This document shows, piece after piece, positions 49,012 to 60,133 of a stretch of 64,000 nucleotides of DNA. The stretch covers positions 1 through 64,000 of the forward strand of contig JAFREE010000040.1 of assembly GCA_019400425.1 (NCBI GenBank), read 5' to 3'. Within the stretch, counting starts at the first letter, position 1. Each line of letters starts with the position of its first letter. Origin of the DNA: Hymenochaete sp. R1. Taxonomy: Eukaryota > Basidiomycota > Agaricomycetes > Hymenochaetales > Hymenochaetaceae. Below the pieces are notes generated by a model. It was not told where the DNA came from. It made no database searches and worked only from the letters and a program-made list of their open reading frames with translations. The position numbers were made by a program, and so were the translations under genes.

Positions 49012-49331
49012 TGTTTGCATAGGCTCTTGAGATCTTTTATTTAGCCCATTGATCTTTTTTTTTTTTGAATATTTAAGTAACTGCAGGATATGTTACGCTT
49101 TCTTTAAATATTTTAGTTCTTCTCTAATTTTCGACTCCGGGCCAAGGGTCGTCGTTAGAAAGAAAGGAGCAAAGTCAAATTTGAATATACAACCATAGTT
49201 CAAACTACGCTTAAAAAACTACAAACACAATAATTTGGAACACTTCGAGTTTCGTAAAGCTAGAGCCAATCGAATAGACTCAAAGCTGGTTTATCATTCC
49301 TTATCCATAGGCTAGCTACCTGACTACAACT
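49012..49331. other. Convergent gap bZIP / dioxygenase
   Basis: 320 bp of AT-rich 3' flank between convergent genes, with a T run near 49056-49065. Nothing else seen. Confidence 0.5.
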
Positions 49332-50824
49332 TTACAGCTCAAGACCATCCCAGGCCGCGATAGGCCTTTCCGCCTGAGGAGTAATCCTCGCACCATGACG
49401 GCGCTCTGTGTCCAAACCCTTGCCATAATCAGCAATAGCGCTCTGTATTGTTGAAGTTGTTAGTACCCTTTCATTCGAACAGGAGGGCGCGCGCACGCGT
49501 ATACTGTACTTACATGAGCCGTGATACGATTGTCCCACAGAACGACCGTGTTCGGCGACCAATGGACGCGCGCCTGTAAATCGCCCGAAGCTGCCATGTG
49601 GTTATAGATGAGGTTAAGGATCGTATCTGAGAAATTAGGAATCGCGCGTATTGATATTAGCAATGGGGAATGTACGGTTGACGATGGGAAATGTATGAAC
49701 TCTACCTGACTCTTCCTTCTTCAGGCCAACAATACGCCTCGTGAATTGTTTGTTCACGTATAAAGCTTCTTCACCTGTGACCGGGTGCCGACGGACCAGA
49801 GGGTGAACATGTTCGACGGGCTCACGGCGGACTATACCTCCTCGGTGTCCCGAACGCGAGAATTCCGCTTGCTCCACGCCCGAATGGACAGCCTTGAGCG
49901 TCTTCAAGAAGGCTACAAACGTGGGAGACAGCCTCTTGAGCGTAGAAACTTGGCTTGTGAAAAGAGTGTCGCCCCCTGTGCGAGGCTGGGAGAGGAGGAA
50001 GAAGGTGGTGATGCCCGGTGGTTGGAGCTCGTATGAGACGTCGCTGTGCCATCCGGTAGTGGTTATGCTTTCTTCGCGCTCAAAGTTGAAGGTGGAGTTG
50101 GCATCGCTATGGAATCGGGGAAGGCGATGTGAGATCGCTGAATACGGCTTGGACAAAAAGGAAAGTGACCGACCGATAAACCAAATGGAGCTCGGGATAG
50201 TTTGCAGGATGACCAGATGTTGGGTGGATGTGGAGACTGACAGATTCATAGCATCATACGTCAGGCTCAACGATAATCATACAAAGACGTAAAGAAACGT
50301 ACCGTCCGAAATGTCTTCCCCATTCCAAGTAAAAGTCAGGTCCCCGGTTAATAAAATCTTCCTGATCTCTGAAGACCACCAAACCTCGACGGGAGACCTG
50401 TTCTCGAAATCAAGATCAACAATTAAGGTAATTTAATGTCATGTCATGGGTACTGGCGACTGTAGTGACTGACCTCTAGGGAGAGCTGATCTCGTTCATT
50501 GGGAGACAAGTTGGCCAGGTTAACTCCGTGAATTTCGGATCCTAAGTTTGGTGTCAGGTCTGAAACACTTGTTGCTCCTTCTAAGAACGACCGGGGATTG
50601 GCATGAGTCAAGGCACGGTGACCAGGGTCGACATGTTCGTAGGGTTCCAAAGGTGGATATGTGTCAGGAGTGAAGACTGGGAGAAGATTTGAGTAACGGT
50701 AAGGTTCTTCGGCCTTTTTCTCTTCCTGGACCGTCTCAGAAGCCTCTGTGTACTTGGTCACAGCCGACGCTGCAGGGCGGAGCGTGAGGGAAGCGATAAC
50801 GCGAGTGAGGGTCTCTGTAGCCAT
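49332..50824 (-). CDS. TauD/TfdA family alpha-ketoglutarate dioxygenase (sulfonate dioxygenase, Jlp1-like)
   Basis: Starts at ATG 50824 (MATETLTRVIASLTLRP) and ends with AWDGLEL at 49332. Motifs in order: LGSEIHGVNLANLSPNERDQ and RGLVVFRDQ near the N-terminal strand, HIHPTSGHP, the iron-binding pair HSD in TTGWHSDVSYE, FFLLSQPRTGGDTLFTS, HPVTGEEALYVN, the distal histidine in VVLWDNRITAH, and the ketoglutarate-binding arginine in RRHGARI. All three iron ligands and the arginine are present. In yeast Jlp1 this family oxidises taurine or other sulfonates and releases sulfite for sulfur use. Position between a Cys3-like bZIP gene and an OPT transporter supports that role, but some fungal relatives act on other acids. 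About 390 residues. Confidence 0.9.
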
Positions 50825-52035
50825 GATGATGAGAGTTCAAAATCCCAAAAAGTCCCCAGATCACAGCGCTATGTATGCGATGCTATATACTGGCAATCGG
50901 CATAACCATTGCCTCTCTCAATTCGACACAGTGTGCAAGAAACGCGCCATTGCGCGACCCCATGACGCCTTGAGAGTTTGAAGACGTGCGAGAACGATAT
51001 ACAGTTGTCGAGCGGACCGGGGTAAACTAAATGCATGTGGATAGAGTGGATGCCGAGCCAGACTCTAATAATATTCAGCAGCAGCAGTAGCCGCCACTGA
51101 GCCGACGGGAAACATGGGAGTCGGAGTCGGGAATCGATGAGCTGAATGTGGAAGTTGTGGGTCCAATGATAAGGAGATGTTTACGTGTGTAAAAAGCGGT
51201 GCAAAGCGTCGATCACTTTGTCATCCATTAATTTCCCACACGTCACTCTGTAGACTCCGGAGTCTACCTAAGTACCTTTCACTTCCTACCAGTGCCACTG
51301 ATGCCCGACCGGTACGAACTAGGACGATCAAAGAACAACTTCAGTTTGATCCATAATTCCAAACAACTTCTTAGATGCATGCGAGTCTTTTCTTCCCCAA
51401 ACTTCGATGTGTATGTCTCATTGCTTAGCTAAGTCCGCGCGTGACATCTCCTCAACCGCTTTTGGACGCGACAAAAGAAAACGGTCGACTCAACCTTTTG
51501 GCTCCGTGAAATGAACTCTCGCTCTCCATTAGCAAGGCGCTCCTCATATCGGCTCTGGACTAAACTTTGCGGACCTTTGCTCTTGTTCGCAGCAGGTGCC
51601 TGCGATCCTGTACATGCCCTGGTGCGAGGGATGGAGGAATGCGTTCGAGACCTTACAACCGAGACAGTAGAGACAAGCTTGAGCATTCCAATGAAGGTCA
51701 AGGATGTAGAAGGAGGTCGGTCTCGGAGCTTTTCTTTGTTGACTTCTTCTTGCGCAGGCAGCAGATGAGGAACCCAGCCAAAGACCGCGGATGCGCATCC
51801 GGACCCGCCGATCATACAGATAACTCATTTCACTCATGTCTTATTGTTCTTGTCTCTCTCTCCCTCTGGTCGTCCATGTCTCTCCATTTCACGACCTCTG
51901 GTTCCATACTTCTCTCCGCACCTACAGCGATGTTAAAATACTGCTTTCTAGATCATACGTCCTATCCTTCTCTTCCCATCCATCATCTCTCCCATCTCCC
52001 CCCGTCCTTTGCCATCAACCTTTCCCTAAACAGCG
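50825..52035. promoter_or_regulatory. Divergent promoter of dioxygenase and OPT transporter
   Basis: 1.2 kb between opposite start codons, with a perfect palindrome annotated separately. I looked for the CYS3 consensus (ATGRYRYCAT) and did not see a match. The frames 51429-51815 and 51567-52043 look non-coding. Confidence 0.5.
51250..51267. promoter_or_regulatory. Perfect 18-bp palindrome gtagactccggagtctac
   Basis: The string is its own reverse complement and lies between the divergent dioxygenase and OPT genes, about 430 bp and 770 bp from their start codons. The centre ccgg with flanking ccgg/agtc half sites could bind a dimeric regulator. Which protein binds it, if any, is unknown. Confidence 0.5.
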
Positions 52036-54848
52036 ATGGATAGCAAGTCGGACATCCCAGACTATGTCGCTTCAACAGTTCGGAGGAGGAAGGTCAAGAC
52101 CGATCCTGATGTCCCGGAAGACGTGGCAGTCGCCCTCCTGCATTTGAACGATCCCAACTGGAATTACAGCGACGATGTATCGGATACAGCTTCTTTCGAT
52201 GCACCAAGCTTTACAACAGAGGATCAGCGAACGCCTCCGCCCAAGTTCTCCAGTAGCTTTGAGATGCCTCGCATGTCAAAGTCGTCCAAAGCAGAATCGT
52301 CGTTTGACTACGATTCGGAGAGGAATAGTGGGTCCCAGTTTCACTTTGGGTCAGCGGAAGCAGCCGATTACGAAGAGTACGTCTCATTCCAGTATATTGA
52401 AATCCCAATCTCAATTGAAAACATCAACAACAGTGAATCACCGTATGCAGAAGTGCGAGCAGCAGTATCAAACACGGACGACCCAGACATGCCCGTAAAT
52501 ACGTTTAGGATGTGGTTCATTGGGTTCATCGCGACTTTGGTCGTTTCGGGCGTGAACCAAGTCTTCTCCATGCGATGTGAGTCGAGGGAAACTTATCTCA
52601 CTACTTTTCGACTAAAGTATATCCTTAGACCCCTCGGTGTACGTCTCGGCACTTGTCGCGCAATTGGCTACACTGCCCCTTGGGAAGCTACTCGAGCACA
52701 CACTCCCTACAACACGCTTCAGGACTTTCGGATGGACTTGGACGCTCAACCCCGGCCCGTTCAATATCAAGGAACATACCCTCATCACGGTCATGGCTAA
52801 CGTCGTCGCCGGCGGTGCATATGCCACGGACGTTATCGCTACGCAGCGCATTTACTTCAATCAATCGTGGGGAACCGGATACCAGCTTCTGCTGTGTTTT
52901 TCGTCTCAGTTGATAGGCTTTGCGTTCGCCGGTGTTGTTCGGAGATTCCTTGTCTGGCCTTCTGCGATGATCTATCCGGGAGTACTCGTCAACTGTGCTC
53001 TGTTCAATACTCTTCATGGTAGCTACGGGAACAAGGACGGTTCGCGCATGTCGCGAGAGCGTTTCTTCGTACTCGCCTTTGTTGGAAGCGCCGTTTGGTA
53101 TTTCTTCCCAGGGTATATCTTTACTGCGCTCTCGTTCTTCAACTGGGTTTGTTGGATTGCACCGCGTAACTCGGTCGTGAACCAACTTTTCGGGTACCAG
53201 AGTGGATTGGGAATGGGTTTTTTGACGTTTGATTGGAGTATGATCTCGTACATCGGAAGCCCGCTTGTAATTCCTGTGAGTATTCATTTAAATTCTTTAT
53301 TTTTCTTCGTTTTATTGACATGCTTCAAGTGGTGGGCGCAAGTCAATGTAATCTCGGGCTTCCTAGTCGTTATGTGGTTCATCGCGCCCGTTCTCTATTG
53401 TGGGTCCACTTAAACCTAATGTCTATTGAATTTATCGGCTTATTATTTGCTTTCAGACACAAACGTTTTCTACTCAAAGTACCTGCCCATATCTTCCTCC
53501 GGTACTTACGATAACACGGGACAACGCTACGATCCAATTGCAGTCATTCAGGATGGACAATTTAATCTCGATCTGTACAAGGCATATTCGCCTTTGTTCA
53601 TGTCTATCACATACGTTCTGTCGTACGGCGTAACATTTGCTGCATTCACAGCTGTCGTCGTACATACATACTGTGAGCAACTGTTAATCGTTTTCGTCAA
53701 TCAGCCATCTAATGAGTTTGTAGTATGGTACCGTCGCGATATTGTGATTCAGATCAGGAAATCCCTGAAAGACAACCGCGACGTGCACAGTAGACTCATG
53801 GCCGCTTATCCCGAAGTTCCCCATTACTGGTACATCTCTCTCGGAGTAGTCGCATTTGCTATGTCCATTGGCGCAGTGCGGGGATGGGACACGAAACTGC
53901 CTGTGTGGGGTCTTATTGTCGCGTTGATTATTTCAATCGTCTTCATCGTCCCAGCCGGCATCATCCGCGCAATCACGAACCAAACCATTGCGACTCAAAT
54001 CCTTGGCGAACTTGTGGTCGGATACGTTCTACCGGGACGCCCTGTTGCGATGATGATCTTCAAGACGTTCTCGTTCATTACGATGAGCCAGGCCTTGAAT
54101 TTCGTCTCCGATCTCAAGCTCGGCCATTACATGAAAATCCCCCCACGTACGATGTTCATCGCCCAGGTTGTCGCTACGATCGAGTGCGTAGTCGTTGTCG
54201 TCTTCGTGCAACAATGGATGTTCGCGAACATTCCGGACATGTGCTCTGACGTTCAGCCACACTTCTTTACGTGCCCGAGCACCTCGACGTTCGCTTCTGC
54301 TGCGGTTATCTGGGGTGGTATCGGCCCTGCCCGACTTTTCAGCAAAGGCGGATTATATTACCCCATGGTCTACTTCTTCCTTATTGGAGCGCTCCTCCCG
54401 ATTCCTTTCTACTACCTGGCCAAGCGCAAGCCTCTTTCCTTTTGGCGATATGTCAACGTTCCAGTCATGCTCTCCGGTCTGTCGGTCATGCCTCCAGCGA
54501 CCGGTATCAACTTTTCATCCTGGTTCATGTTTGGTGGCATCTTCCAGTTCTTCATGAGGCGGAGACACTTCCGAGTATGTCAAATGTTTCTTGGTATAAA
54601 TCTGCATGTCTTAACTGACCGGATTTGTGTAGTGGTGGACCCGTTACAACTACATCCTTTCTGCTGCGCTCGATGCCGGAGTCGCAATCAGCCTTATCAT
54701 TATCTTTTTCGCGCTGCAATACCCGAAAGGCGGTATTGAAATAAATTGGTGGGGAAACAGCATATGGCAGAGGAACGACGACTTTGACGGAACCCCTGGA
54801 TTGGTCTTGACGGATGGTCAGACTTTTGGCCCTTCGACGTGGTCTTGA
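52036..54848 (+). CDS. OPT family oligopeptide transporter
   Basis: Starts at ATG 52036 (MDSKSDIPDYVASTV) with a hydrophilic N-terminus, then about 14-16 hydrophobic segments over seven or more exons. OPT landmarks: SPYAEVRAAVSNTDDPDMP, TFRMWFIGFIATLVVSGVNQ, NPGPFNIKEHTLITVMAN (the NPGPFN motif), FLVWPSAMIYPGVLVNCALF, WYRRDIVIQIRKSL, VPAGIIRAITNQTIATQ, QALNFVSDLKLGHYMKIPPR and YNYILSAALDAG near the end. The family imports tetra- and pentapeptides or glutathione, or metal chelates, at the plasma membrane with protons. The length, about 800 residues, is normal. Beside a sulfonate dioxygenase, uptake of sulfur-containing peptides is plausible. Confidence 0.93.
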
Positions 54849-55396
54849 CGCGTTTTTCTTTCTCCTTCCTTTTATTGTATCTGAGACTTCGATGAGCATA
54901 CGTCCCCATATTTTCTGTTCTCTGGGGGAAAAAACCCACACATTTTTCACTCGGGAAGTTTCATGTCTAACACAATTTTTGACGATATCTTGATTATTTC
55001 GCATTCACTTATATATCGCGCACCCCCACCCCTCACCCCAAACTTTGATCTTCGTTGTAGATAGTTTATGTCGACGATTAACTGTTGTAAAAGAAATGTA
55101 TAATTTATGCAAGGAAATGCCATTAACGATTTTTGTTGATTTGTATTATGTTCGCGCTCGTATGGTTCATTTCATGTGCCAAATAATACAGAGGCAGACG
55201 CGTCGCGCGTGCTTCGAAGTTCATGGAGTTTACAGAGCGTAAGCATTAATATTACGCGTAAACATTGGCAAATACCGGAACGCGCGACTGGCTTGGTTTC
55301 TTTAATCCCGTCATCGCGAACCGCTCGATTTCTCGGCTCTCCTTCATCCCCTACCCATCCTCCTTACTCTCCTCAAGCCCTACTGTACTGTAGGAC
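54849..55396. other. Intergenic OPT / Spt21-like gene
   Basis: 548 bp, AT-rich at the left; promoter of the next gene at the right. No gene seen. Confidence 0.5.
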
Positions 55397-58300
55397 ATGA
55401 GCAAGTATAACGTCCTTGTTTCATGTGAGTCTAAACTCTATTATCTCTCTCTGTTTCTCTTTGGGTTGAACATTCCTTCGAAATGCAGTACGTGTATTAT
55501 ACACAGTGAATACCTCACCACAGTATATCCTTGCAAAGTCTACCGAGAAAATCGCGGTCTCTCCTGTGAATGAAGCGTCCAGCTCTACTTCTGTGACACG
55601 CCATGGGCGAGCATCCGTCAAAGCATGCGCTATGGCTATTTGCAGATCGAGGTACGTGTTCCACATCTTGGCAGTTTATGTGGTTGTATGACCTTGCGTG
55701 GCCCTATCATACCAGTCCCGAGTTGTCTCCAGACTCTGCAAAAGACTATTCTGTGTACATTCTCGATCCTCTGGAGGACCTCATTTCGAAGAGTCGATAT
55801 GGACAATCCGGTGGCGTGGCCGTGGGCATGGGGCTCTTGTCCACCATTCTTGCAACACAGATGCATGAGAGCCCCTCAGTTACTGGAACATTCGTTGGGA
55901 CAGGCAGCGAGGAGGACGATGCTCTGGAAGTTGTAATCTCTTTACGTCAAGTAAGATTCCCCATATCATTATGAAATTGATATCCTAATCTGAATCAACC
56001 CCTCAAGGTCGCGCCTCCAGCCCGCAATCTTTCCAACCAATTTTCAAGACAAAATCCATCATCAGAGCTTTCAAAGCCAATCATTAAACAAGAAGAGATA
56101 TCGCGACCATTTCTTTCTGGCGGATCGCTCTCGAACTTTGACGAACGATTCTTCGCATCGTCGTCAAGTTCATCATCGCGCGTCGACAAACCGCCGAAAA
56201 AATCGAATAAGCCAACCAACCCGTCCCATTTTACACGAGCGCATTTACTTCCCACCCCATATATCGGACCGCCTAGAAAAGGTCGAGTGAGAAAAGACGA
56301 AGTACGATCCGAGCAGGTTGGATTTGAGTTTCTATCAAGGAGTACGTCAAGCAATGATAGCGGGAACGAAAGTTCGCTTTCTCTAGGACCACCGGGCAGC
56401 TCGCAAGAGACGTTAAGGAGCACTTCGGAGGATCCTCCATCGTCAATGTCATCGCAGACGGTTGCTTCTACAAATCCGGATGTGGCTTCTGCTTTATCAC
56501 AGAATGCTATCATGTTAGCAGCTCTATCCGCAGTTGGAAACACAGCACCTAACAGCGCCCCGGTCGATCCCGCCCCTGCTACTACAAACAACGAATTGGT
56601 GGGAATCCTAAGGCTTTATCTCTCTCATTTAGAAGAGCAGGCGAAACAGGCTGCCAACACCGCGATGGCGACTGGTTCTTCCCAGACGTTGCAGCCCTTA
56701 CACATTCATCCGGGAACGGGATGCCAGCGTACAAGCGACAATGAAAGCAATCGAGTACAGACTCAGGTATTACCGAAAGACCCGGTAATTGCGCCTTCTA
56801 CAAACACGTTACCACTGGGATCAAGTCGCTTCAATTCCCGCGCTTCATTGGAAGGCGTAACTGCATTGAAAGCCGCATCATCGGACAGTACCTTGCCGAT
56901 GAAAAGGAAACTTGATGAGGTCATCTCTCCAAACAACCACCAACTGAAGAGAAGCGCCTCGTCTTCATCTTTTGTCTCTCGATCTGATGGCTTCAACGGT
57001 AATTTGGGCGGCGCTAGCAGCCGCAATACCAGAGGTCCAGGTCCTTCACGGAGGGTTGGTCAGCAACAACCATTTGTCTTTCGAAAGTCGGAGGTAGGCA
57101 GGGCAGTTGCAGATGCACCTGTTCGCAAAGGACCATATGTTGTTCCCGAATGGGCGAAAAATTGTCCACCCCCTGCTCCACCTCCTAGGCCTGAAGTCCT
57201 TCCCTCATCTGACCAAAGGGACGAGAAGAAGAATGGGAAATCTAAGAAGGCGAAACCAAAGGGGCTCGAGCGACTCGGAGGTAAGGCGGCTGTCAAGCGG
57301 GACAGGGTTCCGAGTTCCAGCAAGGAAAATGTTGCGCTCCCTAAAACACCTCCGCGAAGAACCGAACCGACCTCAGCGAGTCACGAGCATACTGTATTCC
57401 GTACGCCACGTTTACCCAGGGAAACGCCAGGCAAACTCCCTATTTTTGCTCACTCTTCGCCCGCTACGAAGTCGCCCTATACTTCACTTTTTCAAGCATT
57501 CCGAACCTCGCCTTGCCGACCTAATGCTAACCGAGACGGACCTTCTGTGACCCCACGCCGCGCTGCCTCTTCGCCCATAGATAACGGATTTGGCACCTCC
57601 CTTTTCACTCCGTCGCCTGCCCTTGGTAGCTCAAAGTCAGGAACGGGCACCGTTAAAAGAAACCTATTTCCATCTGGGGATCCGCCGCCCTCGCCTTCAC
57701 CGACGAAAGGTCCCAAAGCTGGGACAACGAGCATGCTTACCAGGTCTCGTTCACCGACGCCAGGTAACATGAGCGATAGTCAAGACGAATCGAATGATCC
57801 TCCGAGCTGTCTTCCTGTTGCTAGTAGTGATGACATGACGGAGTATGGCTCTGCTTCGAACCAGTCCATGTCATCCGAGTCGACCATCACGAACTTGAGT
57901 AAAATCCATGATTGGTCTGCGCTCGACCTCCCGCCGTCTTCGCCCCCTCCACCCTCAAGTCCTGCTTTGACGCCGATGCAGAACAGCGACCTTCCGCCGT
58001 CCGATGTTCCGTCCGAGATGTCAGCGGACTCTCCCGCTGTAGACTCTGACGCGAACACGCCCGCGACCGTTGAGGATCAAGCATTGTCCAGTGAGCCGGA
58101 GGACGCGAGTCTGGGCACAGGTCTCGAATACCCAGACTCTGACGCGAACGCGCTCATGACCGACTTCTTTTCTGACATTGGCTTCTCGGATGTTGAAGCA
58201 AACGGCGAAGAGAACCCTGCAGCTGCAGCTGCGTTCGATGCAATGCGGAACGGGCTCTTCAGAGAGGATTTCTCGGAGGCGTGGAACTTTCTGGATGATG

Positions 58301-58515
58301 TCCTCCTTCCGGGATTGGGAACGGAAGCAAATTTCGCCATGCCTACCGATGGGCTTGGTTCGCTGGCAGATTTCATGGCGAACAACACGAACGGTTTCGA
58401 TACTTTTGGCGTTGGTGGTGGAGGAAATGTTTTACCCACTGGTGAAAGTGGCGAAGACCAGGCCAATGCAGCGGCGATCAATCTATCCGAACTTTTGCAT
58501 GGTCATTTAGTCTGA
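55397..58515 (+). CDS. Spt21/Ams2 N-terminal domain protein, probable transcription regulator
   Basis: First exon starts at ATG 55397 (MSKYNVLVS), spliced to RVLYTVNTSPQYILAKS, then VKACAMAICRS and SSPELSPDSAKDYSVYILDP, SGGVAVGMGLLSTIL and ALEVVISLRQ. This is the pattern of the Ams2/Spt21 N-terminal domain (VLYTI-SPQY-LA). The remaining 780 residues are Ser/Pro-rich, with short conserved-looking pieces (GPYVVPEWAKNCPPPAPPP, FRTPRLPRETPGKLP, LGGKAAVKRDR) and an acidic end (FFSDIGFSDVEANG, DFSEAWNFLDDVLLPGLG). Ams2 and Spt21 control histone gene expression and silencing. Many mushroom relatives carry a GATA finger; I see no CX2C pairs of that type here. Function is inferred from the N-terminus. 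Confidence 0.65.
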
Positions 58516-58710
58516 ATTTCATGTTTGATAATCTCTTCTTTCTTGCTTTCGCATTTCATGTTTTTGTTCTTGATGCACTTTACTCAGACTTTCCTTTCAA
58601 TTCGCATTCGCAATTACTTCCATTGCATAATATATCAATCCACCATAAACGTGTAACGCGCAGTAGTAAATATCAACAAAGTCAAACAAAATGAGGCTGC
58701 GAGCTCAAGA

Positions 58711-59629
58711 TCATGCTTTGCTTTTTCTGAATTCGCGCATCCGATCCTGAGTGAGAGCCAGACTAGAACCGCTCCATCGATCAACAAGATCCATCAACTT
58801 CCGCTCAAGGAACCTCATAACAGTCGCCTCTTTCTTCCACAACCTCTCCACCAATATCGGTAGAGGTCCCTCAGCAGTATTTCCCATAGGCGGCTGACCT
58901 GATGAAGACCCAATCTTCTCCGCCTTTTCCACACTTTCTGATATCTTCACTGGTGAAGCCAGCTTGGGCCGCTTGTAAGTCCTCATACGATTAGCGAGTA
59001 CGACGTCCGTGAAGATGCGGTCTCCCACAACGATGAGGGCTGAGTCAGGTATGGGCGTTGGTAGGGAGGCGAAGTAGGTTCGGATAGCTCTAATGCATGA
59101 ATAACTTGGTTTCATGGACTGGTGGAAAAGGACGGGAACTCCCAGGTGGTGTGAGACTGATTCGGCCTGGATTGGACTTTGAGGATGAAGGTACTCGCAG
59201 CCCAGGAATTAAGCGCACCTGAATACCTCCTGGGTCGAGATGCGTACCGGCAGAGTTGCTTACGATGAGTACGTTCTCTGTCCCAAATACTCTTCGGCAT
59301 TCATCCCAGGCATCTTTGAGCTCGGGGACGAGCGTATCACGAAGCGGGACTGTCTTCAAGTTAACGTTAGAGTTGGTCCAGTACCTATTTTTTCTTGAAT
59401 GAGAGACTTACCAAGCAGTTATCCTTATCGAAGACGGCGCCCCTGTAGCCTGCTCGGTGTAGAGCCGGGAAGTCGAGGCATCGGAGATCTTAACTTCGGT
59501 ATGTCTTTAGTTTATGCTTAACTTGAAAACAAGCCACCGAGTACCTTTGACTATGAGCGATGGTAAAAGTATCTTAGGTTGAAAGAGGGCCTGAAAGGGC
59601 ACGAGGAGGCCTGGGACATTGAGGGGCAT
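58711..59629 (-). CDS. GEP4: Gep4, mitochondrial phosphatidylglycerophosphatase
   Basis: Starts at ATG 59629 (MPLNVPGLLVPFQALFQ) with PKILLPSLIVK; the next exon has GYRGAVFDKDNCL and the following exon begins TVPLRDTLVPEL, so the HAD motif DKDNCLT spans an intron. Then come LIVSNSAGTHLDPGGIQ (motif with the catalytic serine region), a middle exon ending in FHQSMKPSYSCIRAI, and VVGDRIFTDVVLANRM (the acidic metal motif), ending in RMREFRKSKA at 58711. Gep4 removes phosphate from phosphatidylglycerophosphate on the matrix side of the inner membrane, a step of cardiolipin synthesis. Order and length, about 260 residues, match yeast Gep4. Confidence 0.92.
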
Positions 59630-60133
59630 GGCATTTGGTTCAAGAAGAAGAAAGAAACGCGGCCGCGGTGAAATGAAATGACGATGGGACCATTCTTCGG
59701 CTTACGTCGATCTTCTTCTTTGCGCCCCTTTCGTTTCACACACATTGGTCGGCGCCTCGCTTTGATTTAGCAGGTTATGTGTGGTCCAGGATGGCTTTGT
59801 CGACCCATCCACAGGCACGAATAGAAAGGATCATAACTTACTGAAGATTTTTTCCGCATTAATTATAAGACTTTTAAATAGCCACAGTAGTGAAATAGGA
59901 AAATATAGATCACGTGTCTGTTGTTTATTATTGATGTGTTTTAGGGCCACGTAAGAACGAACCTCCCTCTCGTTCGGTCTAGAGTGACGCGTCTTGCCGG
60001 TGGTGGCATTTTTCATCGTGTAAACAAGCAAAACAGCACACTCGCACACGTCGTCGTCGCCGTCCCCCGCCCCCGCCGCACACAACTCCCTCGCCCCCCT
60101 CTCCCTTGGCCTTCAGGCCTGTTCACCCATGTT
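59630..60133. promoter_or_regulatory. Divergent promoter, GEP4/EPL1
   Basis: 504 bp between opposite start codons; a CT-rich stretch (60060-60120) directly precedes the EPL1 start. No other motif recognised. Confidence 0.45.

Noticed and set aside
50825..52035. CYS3-type binding site in the dioxygenase/OPT promoter
   Set aside because: I searched by eye for ATGRYRYCAT on both strands and found no match; only the unrelated palindrome stands out.
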